Positions 1 to 8,133 of a DNA stretch of 64,000 nucleotides are shown in pieces (the stretch's first letter is position 1; the number at the start of each line of letters is the position of its first letter). The stretch lies in assembly GCF_000519205.1 (NCBI RefSeq), contig NZ_JAFB01000023.1, positions 1-64,000 on the forward strand, given 5' to 3'. The notes under the pieces are model-generated. The model did no database searches and was not told the origin of the DNA. It saw only the letters and a program-made list of their open reading frames with translations. The translations under genes and the position numbers were made by a program. The stretch comes from Amycolatopsis taiwanensis DSM 45107. GTDB taxonomy: Bacteria; Actinomycetota; Actinomycetes; Mycobacteriales; Pseudonocardiaceae.

Positions 1-212
1 CGGACATAGCGTTGCGAGACCTGGGCCAGATCAGCGATGTCGGGCACCGGCCAGCCCTGGGCGGAGGCCAGCACGACCATCGCCCGCCGCAGACGCACCC
101 GGTCTTTCGCGGTCCGGTTGACCCGCTGCAACCGCTGTCCCTCAGCCATCGACAGCGGCCTCACAAACACTCCCGGTGGTCGAGCCACGATCATCCTTCC
201 CGGTCCCGCCAT
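1..212 (-). CDS. IS630-family transposase, N-terminal part (cut by window edge)
   Basis: Reading the minus strand from an ATG at 212 gives an open frame to the left edge with the N-terminal layout of actinobacterial IS630 transposases: a basic start (VRPLSMAEGQRLQR), a region rich in Arg, then the helix-turn-helix stretch SAQGWPVPDIADLAQVSQRY. Other in-frame starts exist at 194, 188 and 170. The DDE catalytic part lies outside the window, so I cannot say whether the element is intact. Its 5' end sits only about 85 nt from the next gene, which marks the accessory character of this end. Family assignment is by recognition of the N-terminus. Confidence 0.7.
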   Translation of the reverse strand, partial: MAGPGRMIVARPPGVFVRPLSMAEGQRLQRVNRTAKDRVRLRRAMVVLASAQGWPVPDIADLAQVSQRYV

Positions 213-297
213 CACGTTCGGGACCAGGATGGGACACCACTCCGGAAAGATCAATTACGACACCAACCAACATTGACGAGGCACTAGGGTCGAGGAC

Positions 298-1857
298 ATG
301 CCGACCGTGGAAGCCCCGATCGTCGCCGTCACCGTGTATCCCCAGCAGGCCCGGGTGACCCGCCGGTGCCGGGCGCGCCTCGATGCCGGCCCGCGGCTCA
401 CCTTCGCCGGGTTGCCGCTCGCGCTCGACCCGGGTTCGGTGCGTGTGACCGGCACCGGACCGGCGCTGATCACAGGGGTCGACGTCCGCACCGAGCGGCA
501 CCCCGAGCCGGCCGACGCGGCGTTGCGCGCGTTGGTCGAGCAGCGACGTGCCGATCAAGCGACGATCGACGCCGTCTCGGACGACGAAGCGGCCGCGGCG
601 ATGAAGGTGGAGCTGCTGACGTCGACCGCGAAGCGCAGCGGCGGCAGCTTCGCGAAGGCATTGGCCGCTGGAACCGTTGAGCCGGACCGCGTCTCAACAG
701 TTACCGAAGCGCTGGGCAGCCGGCTTGCCGAGGCGTTGAAGGCCCGTCGCCGGCTCACCGACCAGCTCACCCAGCTGCGCGACGACCTCGCCGCGCTCGA
801 CCGCCGGATCGCGGCGCACAGTGCACAGTCCGAAAAGGACAGTACGAGCGTGGTGGTCGAACTCGAAATCACTGAGCCGGAGGGTGAAGCTAAGCTTGAA
901 CTGTCCTATGTGGTTCCGAGTGCGAGCTGGGAACCGGGCTACGACATCCGGGTCCACGGCACCGACGTCGCCGTGACCTCCTACGGCCTGGTCAGCCAGC
1001 ACACCGGTGAGGACTGGCCGGAGTGCGAGCTGGCGCTGTCCACCGCGCGGCCGGCGAACACCGTCGTGGTGCCCGAGCTGCGGCCCTGGTATCTGGACCG
1101 GGTGCAGCCGGTCCAGGCCAGGGGGAGGGTCGCGTTCAACGCGGCTGCTCTGGGCGGAGCACCCGACGGCGCTCGCGCGGAGCGGCTGGCCGCCCCCGCA
1201 CCCGCAATGGCACCGAGGTTCGCCGAGCTGGAGCAGGGCACGACGGCGGTCACCTACCGGCCGTCGCGGCCGGTCGCGGTGCCCTCGGGTGCGCAGGGCC
1301 ACCGCACGACGCTCGCGCGGCTCGACCTGACCGCCGAACTCGGGTACGTCACCGCCCCGGTGCTGGCGCAGGAGGCTTACCTGCGCGCCAAGGTGGTCAA
1401 CACCTCCGAGCACGCGCTGCGGCCAGGGCGCGCGTCGGTGTTCCACGACGCGGAGTTCGTCGGCACCACGCGCGTGGAGGCTTGGGCGCCGGGCGAGGAT
1501 CTCGAACTCGCGCTCGGTGTCGACGACCGGATCCGGGTCGAGCGCGAGCTGGTCCGCCGCACCGCGAGCAAGGCGACGCTGTCCGGGCAAAAACGCCGTG
1601 AGGCCGAGTACCGGATCACCGTGACGAACCACAGCCCGCGCGACGCCGTGGTGAGCGTTCTCGACCAGGCCCCGGTCTCCCGCGACGACACGATCACCGT
1701 GCGGGATGTACGGACCAGCCCGGAGCCCGCCGAGGCGTCGGAGCTGGGCGAGTTCACCTGGCGGCTGGCGCTGCCGCCCGGCGGGAAAGGGGAGGTGACC
1801 CTGTCGTTCCGCGTCGACGTCACGAAGGGCGTAGAACTCAGCGGCTGGCGCGAATGA
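298..1857 (+). CDS. DUF4139 domain-containing protein (mucoidy inhibitor MuiA-like)
   Basis: A 519-residue protein starting MPTVEAPIVAVTVYPQQARV, the typical beta-strand opening of the DUF4140 N-terminal domain. A Glu/Arg/Leu-rich coiled-coil region (about residues 70-170) follows, then the DUF4139 beta-domain with ELSYVVPSASWEPGYDIR (about 200-220) and a long C-terminal beta-rich part ending near GGKGEVTLSFRVDV. Members are found in many bacteria; a biochemical function is not established. No signal peptide or membrane segment is visible. It stands alone, with no neighbour closer than 40 nt. Confidence 0.85.
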   Translation: MPTVEAPIVAVTVYPQQARVTRRCRARLDAGPRLTFAGLPLALDPGSVRVTGTGPALITGVDVRTERHPEPADAALRALVEQRRADQATIDAVSDDEAAAAMKVELLTSTAKRSGGSFAKALAAGTVEPDRVSTVTEALGSRLAEALKARRRLTDQLTQLRDDLAALDRRIAAHSAQSEKDSTSVVVELEITEPEGEAKLELSYVVPSASWEPGYDIRVHGTDVAVTSYGLVSQHTGEDWPECELALSTARPANTVVVPELRPWYLDRVQPVQARGRVAFNAAALGGAPDGARAERLAAPAPAMAPRFAELEQGTTAVTYRPSRPVAVPSGAQGHRTTLARLDLTAELGYVTAPVLAQEAYLRAKVVNTSEHALRPGRASVFHDAEFVGTTRVEAWAPGEDLELALGVDDRIRVERELVRRTASKATLSGQKRREAEYRITVTNHSPRDAVVSVLDQAPVSRDDTITVRDVRTSPEPAEASELGEFTWRLALPPGGKGEVTLSFRVDVTKGVELSGWRE

Positions 1858-1897
1858 GTTCGCGGTGTGGCGGCCACGGTCACGGCCGACAGCGACA

Positions 1898-2291
1898 ATG
1901 AGCGCACACGCGATCATTGTCGCTGAACTGTCCGCACGGCCAGACGTCGCCGCCGCGCGGGCCGCAGAGGTTGCCGACTGGTTGCTTGACCGCGGGATTA
2001 TCGAGCCGAACAGGCAGCGAGACACGTTGCGGCGGCCGAGCGAGTACAACGCGGGTCCCTTCGTTTCTCACGTGGCGCCCGGCTTCCAGGCTCGCGGGTA
2101 CAGAGCCGGCGGTGGCCTGCAACGAGTGCGGCAGCACGAACCTGGCTGGTGACTGGCGTGGTGACTTTGGAGTCCACGTTGCCAACCTGGCGGTGCAGTT
2201 CAACAACTGGCCGCCGCTGACCGACCAGTTTGTCGGAGAACTCAGGGAGCGCCTTGGCCCCCGCCCCCGGTTGATCTATCGGCACATCTGA
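1898..2291 (+). pseudogene. Broken small gene (frameshift and probable internal deletion)
   Basis: From an ATG at 1898 one frame reads MSAHAIIVAELSARPDVAAA and stays gene-like to about VSHVAPG (near 2085). The gene-like text then continues in another frame as CNECGSTNLAGDWRGDFG, then NLAVQFNNWPPLTDQF, and ends LIYRHI at 2291. The two halves look like the N- and C-terminal parts of one actinobacterial protein of unknown function with a zinc-ribbon-like CxxC. Only one CxxC pair remains, so part of the middle seems lost. A sequencing error alone would not explain the missing middle. Confidence 0.5.
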
Positions 2292-2411
2292 ACTACCCCA
2301 CCTGGACAGTCCCGTATGGACGCGGCGCGAACCCGGAATTCGCCTCGCTGAACCGAGAACTCGGGTGCTGGAAGCCGGAACTCGCTCGCCCCGACCGGGG
2401 ACACGCGGTCC

Positions 2412-2889
2412 TCAGCGGAGATCGAGTCGGAAGACGGCTACCTGGTCCACGTGCCGTTCGATCTCGTCGAGCGAGGCGTCGAGTTCGAACGGCAGCAGCG
2501 GGTCGCGGTACCCGGCCTGAGGCAGATAGATCGCCAGCGCGGCCGCCGCCTCGCGCCCGTCCACCAGGACCGGCCGGCGCTCGGTGTCGCAGGCGTCCGG
2601 CCCGTCGCGCTCCACCCGGCACTGCCCAGCCGCGAGCAGGTTGCGGACCCAGTCCCGCGCTCGGGTCGCCGAACACACATACAGCCGTCCGTCGATCGCG
2701 GTGACGTTGACCGGAAACGGCCGGGACGCGCCGCTGCGGCGCCCCACCACGTTGATCACCCTCGCCACCGGCCGACGATCCTGGTACGGCTCGGGGTCGC
2801 GCGCGAAGCTGCTCCACCATCGTCCGATTCATCTCGCGCTGGCCTCGCTGGTCCGCTGCGACGGTGGTCGTACGGTCCTGATTCGTCAT
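2412..2889 (-). pseudogene. DDN-type (F420-dependent) nitroreductase-family protein, frameshifted
   Basis: The N-terminus (MTNQDRTTT... MNRTMVEQ) is read from an ATG at 2889, but the body of the protein (FARDPEPYQDRRPVARVINV, then VVGRRSGASRPFPVNVTA) is one frame away. Removing one C near 2808 would join them as MVEQ-FARDPEP, so a single-base insertion splits the gene. The body matches deazaflavin-dependent nitroreductase-family proteins (DUF385/DDN fold), which bind F420. The fragment 2412..2768 alone would lack the N-terminal helix. It is divergent from the TetR gene at 2972 and shares its operator region. The alternative explanation is a sequencing error. Confidence 0.6.
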
Positions 2890-2903
2890 CCCATACCCCT
2901 AAA

Positions 2904-2953
2904 ACGGTCCGCTGGTCCATTTCCGCCGGGTACGATACGGTCCGGCGGACCAT
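2904..2953. promoter_or_regulatory. Two copies of a TetR-type operator between divergent genes
   Basis: The 82-nt divergent region holds two related 17-bp sites: ACGGTCCGCTGGTCCAT at 2904-2920 and ACGGTCCGGCGGACCAT at 2937-2953. The second contains the palindrome GGTCCG-G-CGGACC (2939-2951). Position between the reductase relic and the TetR gene suggests these are the TetR protein's own operators; that is inference. Confidence 0.55.
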
Positions 2954-2971
2954 TTTGGCAAGGGAGGCACG

Positions 2972-3529
2972 ATGACACAGCGAGCCGACGTGCTCCGCAA
3001 TCACGCCGCGGTCCTCGCGGCCGCTGAGACGTTGTTGCACCGTGACGACCTCGACCGAATCACCCTCGCCCGCATCGCCGAGGCCGCGGGCGTTGGCAAA
3101 GCCACCGTGCTGCGACACTTCGGCGACGTGGGCGGTGTCGTCGAAGCCGTGCTCGCGCCCAAGGTCACTGCCTTGCAGGACGCCGTGTCCGCTGGGGATC
3201 CGCCGCTCGGACTGGATGGCTCGCCCCGCGAAGCCCTTCATGCCTTCCTGGACGCCCTGTTCGACTTCGTTCTCGACAACCGCACTCTCATCCGTGCGCT
3301 GGAAAACCGTCGCCCGAACGCCTACTACGCCAACCCCGCGAGCCGGTTCTGGATCGGCGAACTAAGCCGTCGCATCCGCCGAGCCGTCCCGTCGGCTGAT
3401 GCGGACTATCTGGCGCATGTCGTGTTCACCGCGCTGCGGGCCGACATCATCGACTACCTCCGTTCCGAGCAGCAGATGCCTACGGAACGAATTCGTGCTG
3501 GTCTGCACACGATCGTGAGTGGACAGTAG
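2972..3529 (+). CDS. TetR/AcrR-family transcriptional regulator
   Basis: 185 residues. The N-terminal helix-turn-helix is ITLARIAEAAGVGKATVLRH (about residues 29-50), ending in the usual xxHFGDV turn; the rest is the variable helical ligand-binding domain. A ribosome site (AAGGGAGG) lies 5-10 nt upstream of the ATG. It is divergent from the frameshifted DDN-type reductase and both share two palindromic sites, so it probably repressed that gene and itself. The ligand cannot be inferred. Confidence 0.88.
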   Translation: MTQRADVLRNHAAVLAAAETLLHRDDLDRITLARIAEAAGVGKATVLRHFGDVGGVVEAVLAPKVTALQDAVSAGDPPLGLDGSPREALHAFLDALFDFVLDNRTLIRALENRRPNAYYANPASRFWIGELSRRIRRAVPSADADYLAHVVFTALRADIIDYLRSEQQMPTERIRAGLHTIVSGQ

Positions 3530-3548
3530 GTCGCCTGGTCCAGGTCTG

Positions 3549-3563
3549 TGGCACTCCGTGCCA
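3549..3563. promoter_or_regulatory. Palindrome TGGCACTCCGTGCCA
   Basis: A 15-nt palindrome in the short gap between the 3' ends of two convergent TetR genes. The same core, on the other strand, occurs at 4350-4363 upstream of the second TetR gene. The pair brackets that gene, which fits an autoregulator with two operators that could loop. Confidence 0.4.
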
Positions 3564-3576
3564 TCGAGCGAGCCGA

Positions 3577-4320
3577 TCAGTGGCCGTCCGGGTGGCGCCG
3601 GAGTGCCGCGCTCACCTGCCGGACCACTTCGTGCAGCGGTGCGGCCGTGGTCATGACCGTGACGACGGTTTCCGGTTCCGGCGCCGGCTTGCCCTGGTCG
3701 CGGAAGGCGTCGGTGACGAGTGCGAAAGCCTGGCTGCCGGTGGCGGTGATGTCGTCTTTTCCGCCGCTGTGCAGCCACTTTCGCAGCACGTGGTTGTTGG
3801 CCGCGGCGATCGCGGCCGCGGCGACGGCGGCGCGAGCGTCCGCGAGCGGGTCACCGAGGTGTGCGAATCGCTGCTGGAGGTAGCGGGCGAGCACACGCTG
3901 GTACCGGTCGACCGTGGCCACCTCCTTGTCGCGCAGTGAGGGGACGGTCCGGGTGAGGGTGAACCGTTTGAGCGAGATTTCGCGGTCGGCGACGTAGTAG
4001 TCGAGCACGAGCCGGACCGCGTCGCAGGCCACTTCGACCGGGTCCCGTGCCGGATCGGCCTCCTCGAAGACCGTTTCCATCTGGGCGACGATCTCGTCGT
4101 GGTTGGCGAAGATCACGTCCTCTTTCGCGCGGAAGTACCGGAAGAAGGTGCGTCTGCCGACCCCGGCGGCCGCGGCGATCTCGTCGACGGTGGTCGCCTC
4201 GTAGCCGTTGGTCAGGAACAGGTCGATGGCCGCGGCGGTGAGCGCGCGCCGGAGTTGACGGCGCCCGGCGGGTGTCGCGCCCACCCGTGTGGCCGGTGTG
4301 TTGCCTGGCGAGTCCGTCAT
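3577..4320 (-). CDS. TetR/AcrR-family transcriptional regulator
   Basis: 247 residues from the ATG at 4320; the open frame extends further upstream but only this start gives a normal TetR N-terminus. Helix-turn-helix: TVDEIAAAAGVGRRTFFRYF (about residues 42-62), followed by RAKEDVIFANHDE. The length and the FFRYFxxKEDV pattern are typical of actinobacterial TetR regulators of efflux or fatty-acid-type enzymes; the target is unknown. A palindrome lies 30 nt upstream of the start and again just past the stop. Confidence 0.88.
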   Translation of the reverse strand: MTDSPGNTPATRVGATPAGRRQLRRALTAAAIDLFLTNGYEATTVDEIAAAAGVGRRTFFRYFRAKEDVIFANHDEIVAQMETVFEEADPARDPVEVACDAVRLVLDYYVADREISLKRFTLTRTVPSLRDKEVATVDRYQRVLARYLQQRFAHLGDPLADARAAVAAAAIAAANNHVLRKWLHSGGKDDITATGSQAFALVTDAFRDQGKPAPEPETVVTVMTTAAPLHEVVRQVSAALRRHPDGH

Positions 4321-4349
4321 ACCGGCAACGTAACAGGTTCTCTTGTCAA

Positions 4350-4363
4350 TGGCACGGAGTGCC
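4350..4363. promoter_or_regulatory. Palindromic operator TGGCACGGAGTGCC
   Basis: GGCAC-GGA-GTGCC sits 30 nt upstream of the minus-strand TetR start (4320) and about 70 nt upstream of the plus-strand gene at 4435, so it could control both. It repeats the palindrome at 3549. Operator role is inferred from symmetry and place. Confidence 0.5.
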
Positions 4364-4434
4364 GTTAGACTCGGCTGCGCTTTGGGTCCGGGGCGAGCAA
4401 GGTCGGCAGGCAGGTCAGGCACGGGAGGCGTCGA

Positions 4435-4923
4435 ATGACAACGGTCGAGCAGCAGTTTCATGCCTTCCAGCCCGGCTTGGGCGAATCCGGGCTGCCGTCC
4501 ATGGACCGGGCCGGAGACGAGCGGCTCGCCTTCTATCGCAGGCTCTTCGGCTGGCCGGTGAAGCCGCATCGGGACGGCTCGGTGGCGCTCGTCCTGGAAA
4601 ACGGCCTGTGCGCGGTGGTGATTCCCAAGCTCACGTCGGATCGGGTGATCCGCAATCTCGACAAGGCCGAATGCCATGGGCCGGTGCTCGACCTGCCCAC
4701 TCCGCGGGGAGCCCGGCTGGTCATCCTCGCCGAGGCAGACGGGATCGTGCCGCCGGCCAACCTGCTCCCCAAGGGGGTCGAGCTGCTCCATTCCGGTGCG
4801 GTGGTGCCGCTGCCGTCGGCGCAAAACTTCCTGACCGGATGGTTCAGGCCGCCGGATCCGCACCAGCGGTGGCTGCCCAGCCTGGGTGCGGTTCTGGCGA
4901 TCGTGCAAACCTGCTTCTGGTAA
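4435..4923 (+). CDS. Hypothetical protein, paralogue of the one at 35577
   Basis: 162 residues, start supported by GGGAGG 8 nt upstream. I do not recognise a named family with certainty. The order of conserved pieces RLFGWPV, GLCAVVIP, GPVLDLP, LVILAEADG, LPKGVELL, SGAVVPLPS, GWFRPPDP and RWLPSL recurs in the minus-strand protein at 35577..36011 (GWPVYAD, GFCGLKVP, GPVIAMP, IFLADADE, LGGVLLQ, SAIPLPPS, LVPPRP, RWLPAM). The pattern recalls primase/polymerase-like (Prim-Pol N-terminal) small proteins of actinomycetes, but catalytic residues cannot be claimed. It is divergent from a TetR gene, with a shared palindrome. Confidence 0.6.
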   Translation: MTTVEQQFHAFQPGLGESGLPSMDRAGDERLAFYRRLFGWPVKPHRDGSVALVLENGLCAVVIPKLTSDRVIRNLDKAECHGPVLDLPTPRGARLVILAEADGIVPPANLLPKGVELLHSGAVVPLPSAQNFLTGWFRPPDPHQRWLPSLGAVLAIVQTCFW

Positions 4924-5256
4924 CACCCGGCCTCTTCGGTCTCCAATCGCCGGATTTCCGGCCGGCAGCTGCGTAGAGTGCGCAACGTTGTCACACCCGC
5001 TGTGCAACTGTCCGCACTTGTCGAAGACGAACAGACCAAGCGGGAACTCGAAGCGTGGCGCGCCGTGCTGCCGAAGCTGCCCTGACTATCGGCGAGAGCA
5101 CCGTTCAGGACAGCCCGGCGCTTTCGGAAGCGCTGTCGTAGTCGTTACGTGATGGTGCTGCATGATTTCCACCTGGCCGCCGAGTACAAGGCGGAGGTCA
5201 CCCAGTAGCACTCGCGCCGACGGGGGTGCCTGTCCGAGTCCGCTAACCTGTCGTGC
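4924..5256. other. Intergenic region with possible gene remnants
   Basis: 333 nt with no convincing gene. One plus-strand frame ending at 5085 reads VTPAVQLSALVEDEQTKREL then EAWRAVLPKLP before a stop, which looks like a protein C-terminus without a start. A second scrap near 5152 reads MVLHDFHLAAEYKAEVTQ. These may be decayed genes; no promoter or terminator stands out. Confidence 0.3.
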
Positions 5257-5841
5257 ATGCCAGCAGCACGTCGCAAACCCGTCGCGCGGAACCACGCCGA
5301 GGGGCCCTGGCTGATGCTGATCTACCGGGTGCCCAGCGAGTCCTCCCGTGCGCGCGTCGCCGTCTGGCGCGAGCTGAAGCGGTTGGGCGGGTTGTATGTG
5401 CAGCAGGCCGTCTGCGTGCTGCCGGACCGGGCGGACCTGCGCGCGAGCATCGACAAGGTACGCAAGCGCATCGACGAACTGGGTGGCTCAAGCATCTTCC
5501 TCACCCTGCACGACGTCGAACCCGAAACCCGGGACCAGTTCGTCGAGGGTTTCCGCGGACAGTCCGAAAAGGAATACGCGGAGATCATCGAGGAGTGCGA
5601 GACGAAGTTCGTCAAGGAGATCGAGTTCGAGCGCTTCCGGAACAACTACACCTTCGAAGAGGCCGAGGAGATCCGGCAGGATTTGGAGAAGCTTCGGCGG
5701 TGGCTGGACAAGGTCGAGGCCCGCGACTGGATGAAGGCGCAGGGCCGCGACCTCGCCCACCAGAAGGTCGCCGAATGTGAGCAGTTGCTCGAACAGTTCG
5801 AGGCCGACGTCTACGAGCGTGTCGTGAACGAAGCGGACTGA
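5257..5841 (+). CDS. ChrB N-terminal-domain protein (chromate resistance/sensing)
   Basis: 194 residues. The opening WLMLIYRVPSESSRARVAVW followed by LKRLGGLYVQQAVCVLP is the signature of the ChrB N-terminal domain; a Glu/Lys-rich helical C-terminus (residues 90-190) follows. Full-length ChrB adds a C-terminal sulfurtransferase-like part, which is absent here. ChrB proteins are linked to chromate response in proteobacteria; in Gram-positives single-domain versions are common and their role is unclear. It converges on the COG4280-type membrane genes just downstream (13 nt), which may be its functional partners. ATG chosen; several codons precede the conserved part. Confidence 0.75.
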   Translation: MPAARRKPVARNHAEGPWLMLIYRVPSESSRARVAVWRELKRLGGLYVQQAVCVLPDRADLRASIDKVRKRIDELGGSSIFLTLHDVEPETRDQFVEGFRGQSEKEYAEIIEECETKFVKEIEFERFRNNYTFEEAEEIRQDLEKLRRWLDKVEARDWMKAQGRDLAHQKVAECEQLLEQFEADVYERVVNEAD

Positions 5842-5853
5842 GGGGAACCCGGT

Positions 5854-6075
5854 TCAGCGCTTGGCTTTCGACCGCACGTCGATCACCAGGCTGATCGAGA
5901 ACGCGGCGACGACGAGCACACCGCCGAGCACGGCCAGTCCGTTGTCACCGAAGAGCCCGGTGCCGGTCGCGGCCAGCAGTACCGCGAGAGCGAGCACGAC
6001 CGCGACGGCGATCTTCCAGTCGTCGCCGATGATGAAGTCGTACCAGAACTTGCCGAACGATTTCACGAACTTCAT
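5854..6075 (-). CDS. Small two-TM membrane protein
   Basis: 73 residues with a basic, aromatic N-terminus (MKFVKSFGKFWYDFIIGDD) and two hydrophobic segments (about 22-42 and 46-66). Its ATG overlaps the stop of the upstream membrane gene (ATGA at 6072-6075), so the two are translationally coupled. Such short proteins accompany the COG4280-type membrane protein; no enzymatic feature is visible. Function unknown. Confidence 0.75.
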   Translation of the reverse strand: MKFVKSFGKFWYDFIIGDDWKIAVAVVLALAVLLAATGTGLFGDNGLAVLGGVLVVAAFSISLVIDVRSKAKR

Positions 6076-6860
6076 GGCGCGATCTCACCTTCGAGGGTGG
6101 CGGGGGTGGTGCGGGATGTGCGCAGCACCGCGACGAAGATCTGGCTGAGCAGGAACCAGGCGACGAGCAGGCCGAGAATGGCGAGGTTCGCACCGGGCCA
6201 TGCCAGGCTCCGGTGCCCGGCGCGGAAGATGCCGACGCCCTCGACCGCCCAGTAGGTGCCGAAGGACGCGAGCATCAGCCCGACAGCGTATTTGAGCATG
6301 TTCTCGTTGATCATCGAGAGTGGCCGCTTGAGCGCCAGTGCCAGGGCCAGCACGATGACCACCGCGGCGACCGCGCCGAGGCTCGCGGCGGGAATGTTGC
6401 CGGCGTTGAGGCCGAAGGTGATCACGATGAACACCACTTCCATGCCTTCGAGGAAGACCCCCTTGAACGACACCATGAACGAGAACATGTCGAACCCGTC
6501 ACTCCGGCGGCCCGCGGCCTTGGCCGCCTCGACCTCTTCGGCGAAGATCGCGTCCTCGTCGTGAATCGACTTGCGCCCGGAGGCACGCAGGATCGCCTTG
6601 CGCAGCCACTGCAGGCCGAAGATCAGGAGCAGGCCACCGATCGCGAGCTGGAGCGCGGATTCCGGCAGCCAGGTGGTCAGTGCGTAGCCCGCCGCCGCGG
6701 TGGCCACGGCGAGCACGCCGATCGCGGCGGCGGTGCCGGTCAGGGCCGAGCGCCAACTGCGGGTGAATCCCATCGCCATCACGATGGTGGTCGCTTCCAC
6801 CATCTCCACGAAGCAGGCGACGAACGTCGCGATGACCAAACCCCAGGTGGCTGCGTTCAC
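6072..6860 (-). CDS. COG4280-type integral membrane protein (putative ion transporter)
   Basis: 262 residues from a GTG with GGAGGG upstream. About seven hydrophobic segments. Two acidic membrane motifs occur in related positions: FVEMVEATTIVMAMG (about residues 16-30) and SFKGVFLEGMEVVFIVITFG (about 129-148). The repeated E-x-x-E pattern resembles the two-fold repeat of GDT1/TMEM165- and LysE-type cation transporters, so metal transport is plausible but inferred. A loop with DEDAIFAEEVEAAKA separates the halves. It forms an operon with the small protein at 5854 and converges on the ChrB-domain gene. Confidence 0.75.
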   Translation of the reverse strand: MNAATWGLVIATFVACFVEMVEATTIVMAMGFTRSWRSALTGTAAAIGVLAVATAAAGYALTTWLPESALQLAIGGLLLIFGLQWLRKAILRASGRKSIHDEDAIFAEEVEAAKAAGRRSDGFDMFSFMVSFKGVFLEGMEVVFIVITFGLNAGNIPAASLGAVAAVVIVLALALALKRPLSMINENMLKYAVGLMLASFGTYWAVEGVGIFRAGHRSLAWPGANLAILGLLVAWFLLSQIFVAVLRTSRTTPATLEGEIAP

Positions 6861-7067
6861 ATGGCCCTCCCATCCGGTAGCCCATGTATCACTTGTTACG
6901 GCTGAACGCTAGTTACATCCATCCGGCGTTGTCAACGAGCGGCTCTCACCCGCGTCATGAGTGGCGAGACGTTCGGGCGCCGATCAGCTGACGGGGTGAC
7001 ACCTGCGTAACGGCTCCGGGCTGTGCTTGCCGAAACGGCCATTTGTTCGCGAGAAAGGAGACTGCGA

Positions 7068-7895
7068 ATGCGACTCGCTGCCGTCGTGCGCCCGTCAATA
7101 TTTCGCCTGGTTTCCTACGCCTCGATCGTGAGCGCCTTCCTGATGGCGTCGTCGTCGGTGACCACATCCGGCGGGCGGGCGAACGCCGCGCCGGATTGCT
7201 CGAGGCCGCTCGTCGTCGGCGTTCACGGGGTGGGGGAAGGGCCCGACGAGTACGGTTCGGGAAACCCTTCGGCTCCGTTGAACGACACGATAAAGCGGCT
7301 TCGCAAATTGCAGACGGCGCGCAAAAGCCCCGAAGCCGAAGCGCTTTTTCTGCGCTACCCGACGATTAGTGCGCACACGTTGGCTGATCTCGGCTTCTGG
7401 GGAAACGGCAGTTTCTTCGCCGCGGTCAAGAACGCCTCCCGTGGTCTGGATCGCGAGGTTTCCCGAGCCCGCAAGGCCTGTCCGGACCGCCGGATCGCGC
7501 TGGTCGGGTACTCGCTGGGGGCATGGATCATCGACGACTACCTCGCCGGCCAGGACACCGCGGCCCAGCAGCGCGCGATTTCCGCGGTGGTCCTCTACGG
7601 CGACCCGGAATGGCCGATTCCGTCGCCGGGTGGCCTGGCCCGTGAGTTCGGCCACGTGCACATCAGTCCGTACAAACCGCAGTGGCTCCGGGAACGCTTC
7701 TTGAGCATGTGCCTTCCGCACGATGTCGTGTGCAACGCCGGCCACGACACGGCGGGGGCTCGCGTGCAGCAGTTGGCGGCCTGCGTCGCCGGACTTCCGG
7801 GCTGTGCGCACCGGCGCTACCAACTGGACGGCGTCACTCGTCGCGGCGCTCAAGCCCTGTTCGGCTGGACCGGTGGTGGCGGCCCGCAAAAGTAG
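7068..7895 (+). CDS. Secreted cutinase-family protein (serine esterase)
   Basis: 275 residues from the ATG at 7068, chosen for the GAAAGGAG ribosome site and the signal peptide that follows (hydrophobic stretch FRLVSYASIVSAFLMASSSV, likely cleavage after GRANA). The mature part has PLVVGVHGVGEGP, the nucleophile elbow GYSLG (ALVGYSLGAWI), an Asp in LPHDVVC and a His in GCAHRRY, matching the cutinase Ser-Asp-His triad. Paired Cys residues fit the family disulfides. Substrate may be cutin-like polyesters, lipids or short esters. It stands alone, ahead of the ABC-F gene. Confidence 0.85.
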   Translation: MRLAAVVRPSIFRLVSYASIVSAFLMASSSVTTSGGRANAAPDCSRPLVVGVHGVGEGPDEYGSGNPSAPLNDTIKRLRKLQTARKSPEAEALFLRYPTISAHTLADLGFWGNGSFFAAVKNASRGLDREVSRARKACPDRRIALVGYSLGAWIIDDYLAGQDTAAQQRAISAVVLYGDPEWPIPSPGGLAREFGHVHISPYKPQWLRERFLSMCLPHDVVCNAGHDTAGARVQQLAACVAGLPGCAHRRYQLDGVTRRGAQALFGWTGGGGPQK

Positions 7896-7992
7896 GAAGC
7901 CGCGCGCATGCCGCCTACCCCGCGCCGAGCCGGCCGCGGTTGCTATAGTCGGCGGCTGGTTGACAGAACTTCCCAAGGGGGCTTTGCGCTCG

Positions 7993-8133
7993 ATGGTGGC
8001 TGAGGACGACATCTCCGGGTGATCCCGGTCCCGGCCAGCGGTGTCCGCGTCTTTCGGCGGCACCGCTTCTGGTCGCGTCCTGCTGACCCCGTCGTCCGCC
8101 GGGCGGCTGCCGCCGCCCGCCTCACGCACTTGA
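7993..8133 (+). promoter_or_regulatory. Putative attenuator leader of the ABC-F gene (two short ORFs and a hairpin)
   Basis: A possible -10 (TATAGT, 7944-7949) precedes a leader of about 190 nt. It contains a 9-codon ORF (7993-8022, MVAEDDISG) and a 30-codon ORF from a GTG (8041-8133, VSASFGGTASGRVLL...) whose end runs through a strong hairpin, CGGGCGGC-TGCC-GCCGCCCG (8100-8119), 24 nt before the ABC-F start. Translated leaders with hairpins are the known control of many ABC-F resistance genes, by antibiotic-stalled ribosomes. Here the mechanism is inference. Confidence 0.4.

Noticed and set aside
3577-5007. TetR frame extended to 5007
   Set aside because: The extra 229 residues are antisense to the gene at 4435 and have no TetR homology; the ATG at 4320 gives a normal TetR.
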